Assembly (NCBI RefSeq): GCF_030005555.1
Contig: NZ_JASCQG010000016.1
Coordinates: 1-59,365, forward strand
Direction: 5' to 3'
DNA length: 59,365 nt
From: Empedobacter sedimenti
Lineage (GTDB): Bacteria > Bacteroidota > Bacteroidia > Flavobacteriales > Weeksellaceae
This document shows positions 15,150 through 23,923 of the stretch, piece by piece. Positions within the stretch are counted from its first letter, which is position 1. Every line of letters begins with the position of its first letter. A program made the position numbers and the translations under genes. The notes below the pieces were generated by a model. It saw only the letters and a list, made by a program, of their open reading frames with translations, was not told the origin of the DNA and made no database searches.

Positions 15150-17291
15150 TTACATTTCTTCAAATTCCAAATCGAAATTCATTCCCAAAATAGCTTTACC
15201 ACTAACTTTTTCTCCATTTTCAGGATTAATTAAACCAGCCATTTTTCCAGTTTTTTGTTTCGTTACTATATCCAATATTTGTTTATCGGTCAATTTTTTA
15301 CCCATAAATTCGAACGGAATTTTGAATCCACATTCTTTAAAGTTTGCACAACCATAAGCGGCTTTTCCTTTTACCAATTTATGTGTTTTACATTTTGGAC
15401 AAGTTGCATCTTCTAAATTAATTTCTTCTTTTGGTTTGCGTTCTTTCTTCGGTTTTTCCTCTGTTTGAGTTGAATTTTGATGAGAAGCAATTGGTCTAAA
15501 ATAACTATTCTTTACATCAAATGTCAATTTCGAAACCATTTCAATCAATTCTTGTTTAAATTGTTCTAATTCGTATTCGCCTTTTTCAATCAAACGAAGC
15601 TTTCGTTCCCAAACACCAGTCAATTCTGGAGATTTCAACAATTCATCTTGAATCGTATCAATCAAATCTATACCCGTTTGTGTCGCTACAATGTTTCGTT
15701 TACGTTTCTCAATGTATTTTCTACGAAACAATGTTTCAATAATATTTGCACGAGTAGAAGGTCGACCAATTCCGTTTTCTTTCATCAATTCGCGCATTTC
15801 TTCATCATCCACTTGTCGTCCAGCAGTTTCCATTCCGCGTAACAAAGTCGCTTCTGTATAATGTTTTGGTGGAGTTGTTTTTCCTTTATGAATCAATGGT
15901 TCGTGAGGACCTTTTTCACCAATTTCAAAAATCGGCATTATTTTTTCCTCATCTTTTTCTTCTTCTTTTTTATCTTTTGCATAGACTTCGCGCCAACCCA
16001 TTTCGAGAATTTGTTTACCTGTTGCTTTAAAATTAATGGAAGAAAGAATGCCATCTTTACCTGTGTTTTCTACTTTTCCCTCAACAGTTGTATTAGCAAC
16101 CTTACATTCTGGGTAGAAAACAGCAATAAAACGACGTGCAATCAAATCATAAATACGTTTTTCCTCGTTAGATAATCCTTGTGGAAAGATTTCGGTCGGA
16201 ATAATAGCGTGATGATCTGTTACTTTTGTGTTATCAAAAACAGCTTTCGACATCGGAATTGGCTGCGTCATCAAAGGCGCAATCAAATTTTGATAAGCAG
16301 TTAATTTATTTAATATTCCAGGAACTTTTGGATAAATATCTTCTGATAAATATGTAGTATCAACACGAGGATAAGTCACAAATTTTTTCTCGTACAGACT
16401 TTGTACAAATTTTAAGGTATTCTCCGCTGAAAATGCATATTTTTTATTCGCTTCTACTTGTAAGGCTGTCAAATCGAATAGGCGAGGATTTTTCTCACGA
16501 CCTTCTTTTACTTCAAAGTCAATGATTTCAAATTCTCTATCTTTAATAAAATCTAAACCTTGTTTGGCTTTTTCTTCAGACTTTAAACGTGGAATTGTTG
16601 CATTAAATTCAACTTCTTTGAAAATCGTTTTCAATTCCCAATATTCCTCTACAATAAAAGCATTGATTTCTTTTTGACGTTGAACAATCATCGCCAAAGT
16701 AGGTGTTTGTACACGACCTATTGAAAGAACTGTTTTTGGCGGTGCAAATTTTTTTGTAAACAAACGAGTAGCATTCATTCCTAATAACCAATCGCCAATC
16801 GCACGTGCTTGACCAGCAGAGAAAAGATTGAAATATTTTTCACCATCTTTCAGATTATCAAACCCTTCTTTAATCGCCTCTTCTGTCAACGAAGAAATCC
16901 ACAAACGCTTCATTGGTGCTTTTGCACGCGCTTTAAGTAAAACCCAACGTTGTATCAATTCTCCTTCTTGTCCAGCATCGCCACAGTTTATAATCTCGTC
17001 AACCTGATCATTAGTTACTAATTTTTCGATGATATGAAATTGCTTCGAGACACCTTTATCTGCAATTAATTTGATTCCGAAACTTTGTGGAATCATTGGT
17101 AAATAATTAAGGTCCCAGCTTTTCCACTCAGGTGTATAATCTTGTGGTTCTTTTAATGTACATAAGTGTCCGAAAGTCCAAGTGACCTGAAATCCATTTC
17201 CTTCATAGTATCCATCGTGCTTTTGATTTGCGCCAATTACTTTGGCGATATCTTTAGCAACACTTGGTTTTTCGGCAATACAAACTTTCAT
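15150..17291 (-). CDS. topB: DNA topoisomerase III
   Basis: 713 residues, type IA. TOPRIM domain at 1-135 with AEKPSVA (6-12) and GDAGQEGELI (104-113); catalytic Tyr307 in FVTYPRVDTTYLS; ENGIGRPSTRANIIETL in the gate domain. The C-terminal part has one four-Cys zinc ribbon (CPKC ... CANFKEC) and a short domain ending QKTGKMAGLINPENGEKVSGKA. It decatenates and relaxes negatively supercoiled DNA. Length and order are normal. Single gene on this strand. Confidence 0.95.
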   Translation of the reverse strand: MKVCIAEKPSVAKDIAKVIGANQKHDGYYEGNGFQVTWTFGHLCTLKEPQDYTPEWKSWDLNYLPMIPQSFGIKLIADKGVSKQFHIIEKLVTNDQVDEIINCGDAGQEGELIQRWVLLKARAKAPMKRLWISSLTEEAIKEGFDNLKDGEKYFNLFSAGQARAIGDWLLGMNATRLFTKKFAPPKTVLSIGRVQTPTLAMIVQRQKEINAFIVEEYWELKTIFKEVEFNATIPRLKSEEKAKQGLDFIKDREFEIIDFEVKEGREKNPRLFDLTALQVEANKKYAFSAENTLKFVQSLYEKKFVTYPRVDTTYLSEDIYPKVPGILNKLTAYQNLIAPLMTQPIPMSKAVFDNTKVTDHHAIIPTEIFPQGLSNEEKRIYDLIARRFIAVFYPECKVANTTVEGKVENTGKDGILSSINFKATGKQILEMGWREVYAKDKKEEEKDEEKIMPIFEIGEKGPHEPLIHKGKTTPPKHYTEATLLRGMETAGRQVDDEEMRELMKENGIGRPSTRANIIETLFRRKYIEKRKRNIVATQTGIDLIDTIQDELLKSPELTGVWERKLRLIEKGEYELEQFKQELIEMVSKLTFDVKNSYFRPIASHQNSTQTEEKPKKERKPKEEINLEDATCPKCKTHKLVKGKAAYGCANFKECGFKIPFEFMGKKLTDKQILDIVTKQKTGKMAGLINPENGEKVSGKAILGMNFDLEFEEM

Positions 17292-17614
17292 AGCATTTAT
17301 AATTATTGAAGTGCAAAAGTCAAAATAATAATTTAATTCTTAAAAAAAAATATAAATATGTATAATTATTGAATAAATTTGCGATAGGTTAAAATTTTGT
17401 GAAAACGAAAATAATCGTAAATCTATAGGTTGTTTAAGGTTGAGTTTACTTTTTTGAATAAATATTATTGTCAAATTGGTAAAAAATCATACTGATTTTA
17501 AATAAATTATAAATTTAACGTGATAACAACGTAAAAAATTTAGAAGAATTAAAAAATTTTCACTTAATTTACACCCACATTAATAAAAATCATAATATTT
17601 AAAAGAATTAGTAA
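17292..17614. other. Divergent intergenic region, topB / exbB
   Basis: About 320 bp, highly AT-rich, no gene. TAAATTTG at 17374-17381 matches the -7 consensus on the plus strand but would give a leader of about 230 nt. Apart from a short ACGT-(7)-ACGT pair near 17518-17533 I see no strong structure. Confidence 0.5.
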
Positions 17615-18427
17615 ATGGAAAAGAATGTAACAGTACCAGCTAAAACTAGAAAGGGAGGTCTTAACCCTGTGATTACTATGATCATTTTAATTGCAGTAGC
17701 AATGGGGATCTTCTATGGTGTTTTTGGACAACCAGGTAACTTTGAGGGAGGGGATACAGCTAAAGGGCAACCTTTAAATCCACTTGGGATTATTTTTAAA
17801 GGAGGGGTGATTATTCCATTCTTAATGTCTTTCTTCTTTATGGTAATCGTTTTCTCAATTGACCGTATTATTGCTTTAAACAAAGCTAAAGGTACTGGAT
17901 CTGCTGAGAAGTTTGTAAACGATATCCGTGCTTTATTAAACAAAAACGAAGTTAACAAAGCAATCGAATTATGTGACAAACAAAAAGGAGCTGTAGGTAA
18001 CGTAGTTAAAGAAGGTTTAACAACTTACAAAGCTTTAGAAAACGATACAACTTTAAACAAAGAGCAAAAATTAGCTCAATTAGGTAAAACGTTAGAAGAA
18101 GCAACTACATTAGAAATGCCAACTTTAGAGAAAAACATGACAATTATCTCTACGATTGCCTCAGTAGGTACATTAATTGCCTTAATGGGTACTGTAATCG
18201 GGATGATTAAAGCATTCTTCGCATTAGGTGAAGGTGGTGGATCTCCAGATGCTGCACAATTATCAGTAGGTATTGCCGAAGCCTTAATTAATACAGGTAT
18301 GGGTATTGGTGCTTCTGCATTCGCTATTATTGCTTATGCTTACTTAACTTCAAAAATTGATGATTTAACATTCAAAATTGATGAAGTAGGAATGAGTATC
18401 CAACAATCTTTCTCTGCTCACAATTAA
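17615..18427 (+). CDS. exbB: MotA/TolQ/ExbB proton channel protein
   Basis: 270 residues. Transmembrane helices at about 15-35, 62-82, 165-190 and 205-235. The C-terminal pair carries TIISTIASVGTLIALMGTVIGMI and GIAEALINTGMGIGASAFAIIAYAYL, the conserved ExbB/TolQ channel region. It forms the pentameric inner-membrane proton channel that energises TonB. It is first in an operon with two ExbD genes and tonB. Confidence 0.93.
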   Translation: MEKNVTVPAKTRKGGLNPVITMIILIAVAMGIFYGVFGQPGNFEGGDTAKGQPLNPLGIIFKGGVIIPFLMSFFFMVIVFSIDRIIALNKAKGTGSAEKFVNDIRALLNKNEVNKAIELCDKQKGAVGNVVKEGLTTYKALENDTTLNKEQKLAQLGKTLEEATTLEMPTLEKNMTIISTIASVGTLIALMGTVIGMIKAFFALGEGGGSPDAAQLSVGIAEALINTGMGIGASAFAIIAYAYLTSKIDDLTFKIDEVGMSIQQSFSAHN

Positions 18428-18513
18428 TATTCAATTGACGACGCCTTAGAAGAATAGTATAAGGAAAAAATCAAACAACAAATAATTAAGAATATTAATA
18501 TAATACAGAGAAA

Positions 18514-19104
18514 ATGGCAAGAGTAAAACCAAAAAGAAGAGGTCCTTCGATGGACTTAACAGCTATGTCTGACATGGCTTGGCTTTTGTTAACTTTCTTT
18601 ATTTTGACATCTAACTTTAGAGAACCTGAAGTTGTTCCTGTCGTAACACCTACATCTGTTTCTAACCAAAAAATGGCAGAAGAAAACATGATGGTTATTA
18701 AAATCGATGATAAAGGGAAGTTCTTATTCGGATTAGAAGAAAAAGATCGTATTCCTACATTAGAGAGAATGGGTGACAAGTACGGAGTGAAGTTTACAGA
18801 TGCTGAAAAGAATGCATTCAAAAGCATAGTAGAATTTGGTGTACCAATGAAAGAGATGAGAAATTATTTGAATCAGCCTGCTGATAGACAACAAAAATAT
18901 CATCCTGGTATTCCATTAGATACAATACCTGATAAAAATCAAGAAATGATTGATTGGGTATTTGAAGCAAAAGAAGTGAACCCAGATATTTTCTTAGCAA
19001 TTAAAGGGGATCAAAAATCTGAATACAAAGAATTCAAGAATTTGATTCAACAATTGCAAATGAAAAATATGAATAAGTTCCAGTTAATTACATCTCAAGA
19101 ATAA
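18514..19104 (+). CDS. exbD: ExbD/TolR family protein (first copy)
   Basis: 196 residues. A basic N-terminus (RVKPKRRGPSMDLTAMSDMAWLLLTFFIL) leads into a single transmembrane helix with the conserved membrane Asp of ExbD (SDMAWLLLTFF). The periplasmic domain is longer than the usual 120 residues, with an insertion in the middle (about 75-135). It partners ExbB in proton-driven energisation of TonB. Two ExbD paralogues in one operon are normal for Bacteroidota. Confidence 0.9.
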   Translation: MARVKPKRRGPSMDLTAMSDMAWLLLTFFILTSNFREPEVVPVVTPTSVSNQKMAEENMMVIKIDDKGKFLFGLEEKDRIPTLERMGDKYGVKFTDAEKNAFKSIVEFGVPMKEMRNYLNQPADRQQKYHPGIPLDTIPDKNQEMIDWVFEAKEVNPDIFLAIKGDQKSEYKEFKNLIQQLQMKNMNKFQLITSQE

Positions 19105-19122
19105 TTATTAAGAAATTAAAAA

Positions 19123-19650
19123 ATGGCACAAATAGAAAGTCACGATGACGGTGGCGGAAAGAAAGTCCGTTCCAAAAAGAATTCGACGAAAGTCGATATG
19201 GCTCCTTTGGTTGATTTAGGTTTCTTATTAATTACTTTCTTTATGTTTGCGGCGACATCGATCAAACCAAACGTAATGAACTTGAATATGCCTCCAAAAA
19301 TTGATGTTCCAAAACCAACTGATATTCCAGAAATTAAATTAGCAAACTCTTTGACTATATTAATTTCAAAGGATAACAAGTTATTTTGGCACCAACAAGA
19401 TGAGGCTGGATTAAATGGAGGAACTCTTAATGAAACTGACTACTCAAAAGTTCGTGAAGTTATTACAACAGCACAAGCTAGAGCAGATAAGGATAAGTTT
19501 ACTGTAATTATCAAACCGATGGATGATGCTACGTATGATAATTTAGTAACTATCTTGGATGAAATGGAGATTACGAAATCTACACGATACGGTATCGTAC
19601 CAGTTGCACCTTTTGAACAAAAAGTGTACGACGAGAAAGTAGGTAAATAG
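19123..19650 (+). CDS. exbD: ExbD/TolR family protein (second copy)
   Basis: 175 residues. Same architecture as its neighbour: charged N-terminus, DMAPLVDLGFLLITFFMFA membrane helix with the conserved Asp (MxPLVDLxFLL), and a periplasmic domain of about 125 residues ending near KSTRYGIVPV. It begins 18 bp after the first ExbD gene. The two probably form a heterodimer in the ExbB channel. Confidence 0.9.
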   Translation: MAQIESHDDGGGKKVRSKKNSTKVDMAPLVDLGFLLITFFMFAATSIKPNVMNLNMPPKIDVPKPTDIPEIKLANSLTILISKDNKLFWHQQDEAGLNGGTLNETDYSKVREVITTAQARADKDKFTVIIKPMDDATYDNLVTILDEMEITKSTRYGIVPVAPFEQKVYDEKVGK

Positions 19651-19678
19651 TTTATTTGTTAAATTTAAAAGAATTAAA

Positions 19679-20626
19679 ATGTCAGAAAATAACAACAAAC
19701 TAAAATCCTTAGACGAAATAGTATTTGAAGGTAGAAATAAGGCGTACGGGGCTTATGACATGAGAATGACAGAGAAGAGTACGTTGTTAAAAGCCTTTAT
19801 TCGTGGATTTATAGTAATTGCGATATTAGCTTTTGCACTTATTGCTTCTGCAACAGGAATGTTCGATAGCAAAAAGACAGAAGACGTAGTCGTAGATGTT
19901 CAGCTTGAAGATTTAAATATCCCTGAACCTCCAAAAGAGGAAGAAGTGGTAGAACCAGAACCTCCAAAGCCAGAACCAGAACAGAGATATCAAGAAGAAA
20001 CTGCTCAGGTAAAAGTTGTAATGCCAGAACCTAAAGCTCAACCTAAAAAAGAAGAAACAGTTCCTGAAGTAAAGGAAATGGCTGACAAAGACTTAGGTTT
20101 AGTAGATAGAGAAGGTCCTAAATCAACAACGCAAACAGGTGGTGCTAATGAAGTTAATACAAAGAAAGAAGCACCAAAGGATACACCAGCGACTCCTAAC
20201 CCAGGAAAAGGTACTGAATCAGCACCTCCAGCAACAGTAACAGCACGTACTGCTGCAGTTATGGCTGTTTATCCTGGTTGTGAGAAAGATGCTGCTAAAG
20301 GTAAACAAGCTGCAACAGACTGTTTATCTAAAAAACTAGGTGCAGATATCGGTGATGAGTTACAAGATTTTGCTAATGATGCTGCAGGACAAGGATTGTC
20401 TGGAGCTGTTGTTGCTAAATTAAGTTTCCAAATTGATACTCAAGGTCGTATTGTTAGTATTACACCACAAGGTGATGCTAAATTAGGACCAGAAGCTAGA
20501 AAAGCATTAGAGCGTATTACGCAAAGACAACAAAAGCGTGGTAAAACGATTAAACCTGCTGAAACAGAAGATGGTCGTCCTGCTAAGTTGAACTTTAGTA
20601 TTCCAGTAAAAATGGATATCCAATAA
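19679..20626 (+). CDS. tonB: TonB energy transducer
   Basis: 315 residues. A cytoplasmic N-terminus (DEIVFEGRNKAYGAYDMR, the Bacteroidota TonB start motif) is followed by one transmembrane helix (about 40-62), a Pro/Glu-rich spacer (about 80-115, PEPPKEEEVVEPEPPKPEPE), a Thr/Ala linker, and a C-terminal TonB domain (about 235-315, GAVVAKLSFQIDTQGRI ... RPAKLNFSIPVKM). It couples the ExbBD proton channel to TonB-dependent outer-membrane receptors such as, possibly, the barrel at 55242-57608. Confidence 0.92.
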   Translation: MSENNNKLKSLDEIVFEGRNKAYGAYDMRMTEKSTLLKAFIRGFIVIAILAFALIASATGMFDSKKTEDVVVDVQLEDLNIPEPPKEEEVVEPEPPKPEPEQRYQEETAQVKVVMPEPKAQPKKEETVPEVKEMADKDLGLVDREGPKSTTQTGGANEVNTKKEAPKDTPATPNPGKGTESAPPATVTARTAAVMAVYPGCEKDAAKGKQAATDCLSKKLGADIGDELQDFANDAAGQGLSGAVVAKLSFQIDTQGRIVSITPQGDAKLGPEARKALERITQRQQKRGKTIKPAETEDGRPAKLNFSIPVKMDIQ

Positions 20627-20646
20627 GAATATCATTCTTAAAATAT

Positions 20647-20677
20647 AAAAGAGGCTAGTTTTATAGCCTCTTTTTTT
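20647..20677 (+). terminator. Intrinsic terminator after tonB
   Basis: An 11-bp stem (20647-20657 with 20664-20674), loop GTTTTA, and a seven-T run. It ends the ExbB-ExbD-ExbD-TonB operon. Confidence 0.85.
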
Positions 20678-20693
20678 GTAGAAAAACTTATAA

Positions 20694-20725
20694 AATAATA
20701 GCCTCAATATTTTGAGGCTATTATT
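20694..20725. terminator. Bidirectional terminator between tonB and argE
   Basis: A perfect 14-bp stem (20694-20707 with 20712-20725, loop TATT) with AT-rich flanks, just after the argE stop on the minus strand. It is the second hairpin between the two convergent operons. Confidence 0.75.
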
Positions 20726-20734
20726 TTGTTTTAT

Positions 20735-21802
20735 TTAGAAAGTGAAATCTTTTAATAAGCTTGTGTATCGTTCAATTCCGTGTTCTATCTCTGATAAATA
20801 AATATATTCGTCTGGTGTATGTGAACGAGCTGAATCTCCAGGTCCCATTTTTACAGTTTCGAAATTCATCATTGCTTGATCTGACATTGTTGGTGAACCA
20901 TAAGTTGTACAACCTAATTCGATACCTTTTTGTACAATTGGATGATTTTCTGAAATGCGAGAAGAATTTAATCGTAGCGAACGTGCTTTTACTTCTGCCT
21001 TTGGTAAACAACTCGCAATAATATCAACCACTTCTTGATTAGAATATAATTCGTTTACACGACAATCTACAACCAAACGACATTCATCTGGAACAACATT
21101 GTGTTGTTTTCCTGCTTCAATTTGTGTAACAGTCATTTTTACTGGTCCTAACATATCCGAAACTCTTTCGAATTGATAAGTTCTGAACCAATTCATTGTA
21201 TCAATTGCTTCGTAAATAGCATTTACACCTTCGTTACGAGCAGCGTGTCCGGTTTTACCTTTTACAATTACATCCATCACAACCAAACCACGCTCAGCAA
21301 TTGCCATATCCATTTGCGTAGGTTCTCCTACAATTCCTAAATCTATTTTTGGTAAATTAGGTAAAATACTTCCTACATTTAATTGTCCCGAACTTTCTTC
21401 TTCAGCAGTTATTGCAACAATTAAGTTAAAAGGTAAATCTTCATCTAAAAAATTGATATAAGTAGCCAATAGACTTACTGCAGAAGCACCTGCATCATTA
21501 CTTCCTAAACCAATTAATTTATCACCATCTATCGTCGCTTTTAATGGATCATATGTCCATGAAGCACCAAACTTTACGGTATCGTGATGAGAGTTTAATA
21601 AAATTGTTTTTTTGTTTTCATCAAAATTTGGATGAATACTCCAAACATTGTTATCCTGACGATGAGCAGTTGCACCATGATCAGTTAAAAACTTGAAAAT
21701 AATATCGGCCGTTTTATCTTCTTCGCTAGAAAAAGATTGGGTTTCGATTAATTGACACAATAAATCGACAGCTTTCTTTTTTAGAATAGCTAATTCTAAC
21801 AT
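20735..21802 (-). CDS. argE: M20 family deacylase, probable acetylornithine deacetylase
   Basis: 355 residues. Metal-binding motifs of M20/ArgE peptidases are present: SHHDTV (about 71-76), GLGSNDAGASA (about 98-108), TAEEESSG (about 130-137) and GEPTQM (about 157-162); the lid domain follows (GHAARNEGVNAI). It removes the acyl group from acetylornithine or acetylcitrulline in arginine synthesis. It overlaps argB by 7 bp and is transcribed with it, which fixes the role better than sequence alone; some Bacteroidota use N-succinyl intermediates instead. Confidence 0.88.
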   Translation of the reverse strand: MLELAILKKKAVDLLCQLIETQSFSSEEDKTADIIFKFLTDHGATAHRQDNNVWSIHPNFDENKKTILLNSHHDTVKFGASWTYDPLKATIDGDKLIGLGSNDAGASAVSLLATYINFLDEDLPFNLIVAITAEEESSGQLNVGSILPNLPKIDLGIVGEPTQMDMAIAERGLVVMDVIVKGKTGHAARNEGVNAIYEAIDTMNWFRTYQFERVSDMLGPVKMTVTQIEAGKQHNVVPDECRLVVDCRVNELYSNQEVVDIIASCLPKAEVKARSLRLNSSRISENHPIVQKGIELGCTTYGSPTMSDQAMMNFETVKMGPGDSARSHTPDEYIYLSEIEHGIERYTSLLKDFTF

Positions 21803-22563
21803 AAAATTGTTTTAATCTCTGAGTTAATGTTTCGCGCGTGCACTAAACATACATTTTTTACACCCGCTTTGATTACATTGAATGAATTGTCTAATTTCGG
21901 AATCATTCCTTCGAAAATTACACCTTCTTCTTTTAATTGCAAATATAAAGTTTCGTTAATTTTAGGAATCAATGTTGCGTCATCATTTACATCACGAAGC
22001 ACACCAATTTTATCAAAGACAAAATTTAGTTCCACATCATTTTGTTGAGACATTGCAACAGCAATTGTAGATGCCACGGTATCTGCATTGGTATTTAGTA
22101 ATTGCCCATTACCGTCGTGAGTTATAGCGCAAACAATAGGTGTAATGTTATTATCAACTAATAATTGAAACAATTCTTTGTTGATGCTTTCATCATTCAA
22201 ATCACCTACAAAACCATAATCAATTGTTTTTACAGGACGTTTAGAGCCTTTGATTGCATTTCCATCAGCACCTGATAAACCTAAAGCATTACAACCGAAT
22301 TGTTGTAATTTAGCTACAATTGTTTTATTAATATTTCCTGCATACAAACCAGTCACAACATCTAGTGTTGGTTGATCTGTAATACGACGACCATCGATCA
22401 TTTTTGGTTCAATACCCAATTGGTTTAACATCTTTGAAGCTCCTTTTCCTCCTCCATGTACCAATATTTTTGGACCATCAATTGCCGCGAAAGTTTTTAG
22501 AAACTGCTCTAACTCTTGGTTATCGTCTATAATTCCGCCTCCGATTTTAATAATTTTCAACAT
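21796..22563 (-). CDS. argB: Acetylglutamate kinase
   Basis: 255 residues, amino acid kinase fold. Seen: KIGGGIIDD (about 5-13), VHGGGKGASKMLNQLG (about 35-50), GLSGADGNAIKG (about 97-108) and NTNADTVASTIAVAM (about 157-171). It phosphorylates N-acetylglutamate in the second step of arginine synthesis. The first gene of the leftward argB-argE pair; its promoter region overlaps that of the divergent arg operon. Confidence 0.94.
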   Translation of the reverse strand: MLKIIKIGGGIIDDNQELEQFLKTFAAIDGPKILVHGGGKGASKMLNQLGIEPKMIDGRRITDQPTLDVVTGLYAGNINKTIVAKLQQFGCNALGLSGADGNAIKGSKRPVKTIDYGFVGDLNDESINKELFQLLVDNNITPIVCAITHDGNGQLLNTNADTVASTIAVAMSQQNDVELNFVFDKIGVLRDVNDDATLIPKINETLYLQLKEEGVIFEGMIPKLDNSFNVIKAGVKNVCLVHARNINSEIKTILC

Positions 22564-22596
22564 CTTAATAAATATGTAAATTTTGTTTGCTTTTTT

Positions 22597-22628
22597 TTGG
22601 TGTTACAAAAATATAATATTTAACTTTG
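22597..22628 (+). promoter_or_regulatory. Promoter of the rightward arg operon
   Basis: TTG at 22597-22599, 21 nt spacing, TAACTTTG at 22621-22628: a complete Bacteroidota -33/-7 promoter. Transcription would start near 22635, about 180 nt before the acetyltransferase start. Confidence 0.65.
22606..22613 (-). promoter_or_regulatory. Possible -7 box for argB-argE
   Basis: The minus strand reads TATTTTTG (TAnnTTTG). It lies between the -33 and -7 elements of the rightward promoter, so one bound repressor could control both. The -33 element is not evident. Confidence 0.45.
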
Positions 22629-22632
22629 CATC

Positions 22633-22814
22633 TCAGTATAATAACTGAATATCTTGTTGATTAATGGAAGAAATTACTGAAATTGTTCTTCTCAATTATG
22701 AGAGTAGCTTTCAATCGGAAAGCAAGAAAATCCTTTCTCATAATCTTTTTAAGTGTGATGGAAATTCTCCGTCTTTTCCCGTTTTCCCTTTATTAATCAA
22801 CTTCCCCTTAAATT
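22633..22814 (+). promoter_or_regulatory. Structured 5' leader of the arg operon
   Basis: The leader contains several hairpins in series: TCAGT/ACTGA (22633-22637, 22644-22648); a long-range 9-bp stem ATTATGAGA / TCTCATAAT (22695-22703, 22736-22744) enclosing GCTTTC/GAAAGC; and GATGGA/TCCGTC (22757-22762, 22768-22773, one G-T pair) followed by TTTT and pyrimidine-rich sequence. The last resembles an attenuator-type terminator. I know no named riboswitch with this form. Confidence 0.5.
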
Positions 22815-22825
22815 ATGTATGTTAG
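22664..22825 (+). CDS. Possible 53-residue leader ORF
   Basis: An ATG-to-TAG ORF (starting MEEITEIVLLNYESSF, ending INFPLNYVC) covers most of the arg leader and overlaps the acetyltransferase start by 11 bp in another frame. It has no run of Arg codons (none at all), so a classic attenuator peptide is not supported. It could couple translation to the downstream gene, or be chance, as the leader must be read through by ribosomes either way. No family recognised. Confidence 0.3.
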   Translation: MEEITEIVLLNYESSFQSESKKILSHNLFKCDGNSPSFPVFPLLINFPLNYVC

Positions 22826-23393
22826 AATAGCAAATGCAGATGATGCCAAGTACGCTGAGTTGCTGTGCGAATGGTATGAAGAATCCGCCCGTATGAGAAA
22901 AACGGGTATTGCTAAAAGAAATCCTGTTTATTTAGAACGCAAAATGCGTAATGGTAATGCAGTGATTGCATTTGATGATGATGATCAAGTTGCAGGTTTT
23001 AGCTATATTGAAACCTACGAAGAAGAAAAATTTGTAGTAAATTCTGGTCTTATTGTTCGGCTGGATTTAAGAAGTTCAGGAATTGGGCGCGAAATAAAGC
23101 ATGCCGTTTTTGAATTATCTAGAACAAAATTCCCAAAATCAAAAGTTTTTAGTATTACAACTTCGTTAGCAGTTATGCGAATGAATACAAAATTAGGTTA
23201 CAAACCCGTTACTTTTTCTGAGTTAACACAATCGGATGAGTTCTGGAATGGATGTAAAAGTTGTAAGAACTATCACATTTTGATGGATAATGATCGCGAA
23301 AGATGTATTTGTACAGGTTTAGTTTATGATAACTTGGATGACGAATATGCTAAGCGTGCATTAGAAAATCAGTCAAAAAAAGATAGTGAATAA
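22815..23393 (+). CDS. GNAT acetyltransferase, probable N-acetylglutamate synthase
   Basis: 192 residues. The GNAT core is seen as VIAFDDDDQVAGFSYIETYEE (about 51-71) and LIVRLDLRSSGIGREIKHAVFELS (about 81-104), the R-x-x-G-x-G-like acetyl-CoA loop being RSSGIGRE. The C-terminal 45 residues hold five Cys (GCKSCKNYH ... RERCICTG). As first gene of an argR-argG-argC-argD-car operon, with no argJ or classical argA in view, it is the natural candidate for acetylating glutamate. The domain is certain, the substrate inferred. Confidence 0.78.
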   Translation: MYVRIANADDAKYAELLCEWYEESARMRKTGIAKRNPVYLERKMRNGNAVIAFDDDDQVAGFSYIETYEEEKFVVNSGLIVRLDLRSSGIGREIKHAVFELSRTKFPKSKVFSITTSLAVMRMNTKLGYKPVTFSELTQSDEFWNGCKSCKNYHILMDNDRERCICTGLVYDNLDDEYAKRALENQSKKDSE

Positions 23394-23429
23394 ATATACG
23401 AGCTAAGGTTTTTTTTTGCCTAAAATGAG

Positions 23430-23437
23430 TATATTTG
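23430..23437 (+). promoter_or_regulatory. -7 box before argR
   Basis: TATATTTG, a perfect TAnnTTTG, 26 nt before argR. The nearest upstream TTG (23416-23418) is too close for a normal -33 element. It would be a secondary promoter inside the operon. Confidence 0.4.
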
Positions 23438-23463
23438 CATAAAATTTCGAATAAATATTCAAA

Positions 23464-23916
23464 ATGAGTAATAAAAAATACAGATTCCAAATCATAAGAG
23501 ATTTAATAACAGATCAAGAAATTAGTAATCAAGACGAATTATTAAAAAAATTAATTGATTTAGAAATAATTGTTACTCAAGCAACTTTATCTAGAGATTT
23601 ACGCGAATTGAAAGTTTCAAAAGTACCAAATAGTTCGGGACAATACATTTATCGTTTAACAGAAAGTGCTTTACCAACAGCAACTGTAACACATAACGAG
23701 AATATGAGTTTGGTTTTTTCTAATAACATTGGAGTTATAAAAACCAAGCCAGGTTATGCAAATAGAATTGCTTTTGAGATTGATAATACATATTTTAATT
23801 CAATATTAGGTACAATTGCTGGAGACGATACATTATTGATTATCATGAAAGAAGAAAGTAGCCGGGAAGAGGTTACAAACGAATTAAGAAGAATTATTCC
23901 CAATATAAACAAATAA
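23464..23916 (+). CDS. argR: Arginine repressor
   Basis: 150 residues. N-terminal winged-helix domain (about 1-65) with VTQATLSRDLRELKVSKVP, the ArgR recognition helix; C-terminal oligomerisation/arginine-binding domain with IDNTYFNSILGTIAGDDTLLIIMK, where GTIAGDDT matches the conserved GxxAGDDT loop. It binds arginine and represses arginine synthesis genes as a hexamer. Its place inside the operon suggests autoregulation. ArgG starts 7 bp later. Confidence 0.93.
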   Translation: MSNKKYRFQIIRDLITDQEISNQDELLKKLIDLEIIVTQATLSRDLRELKVSKVPNSSGQYIYRLTESALPTATVTHNENMSLVFSNNIGVIKTKPGYANRIAFEIDNTYFNSILGTIAGDDTLLIIMKEESSREEVTNELRRIIPNINK

Positions 23917-23923
23917 ACAAACA

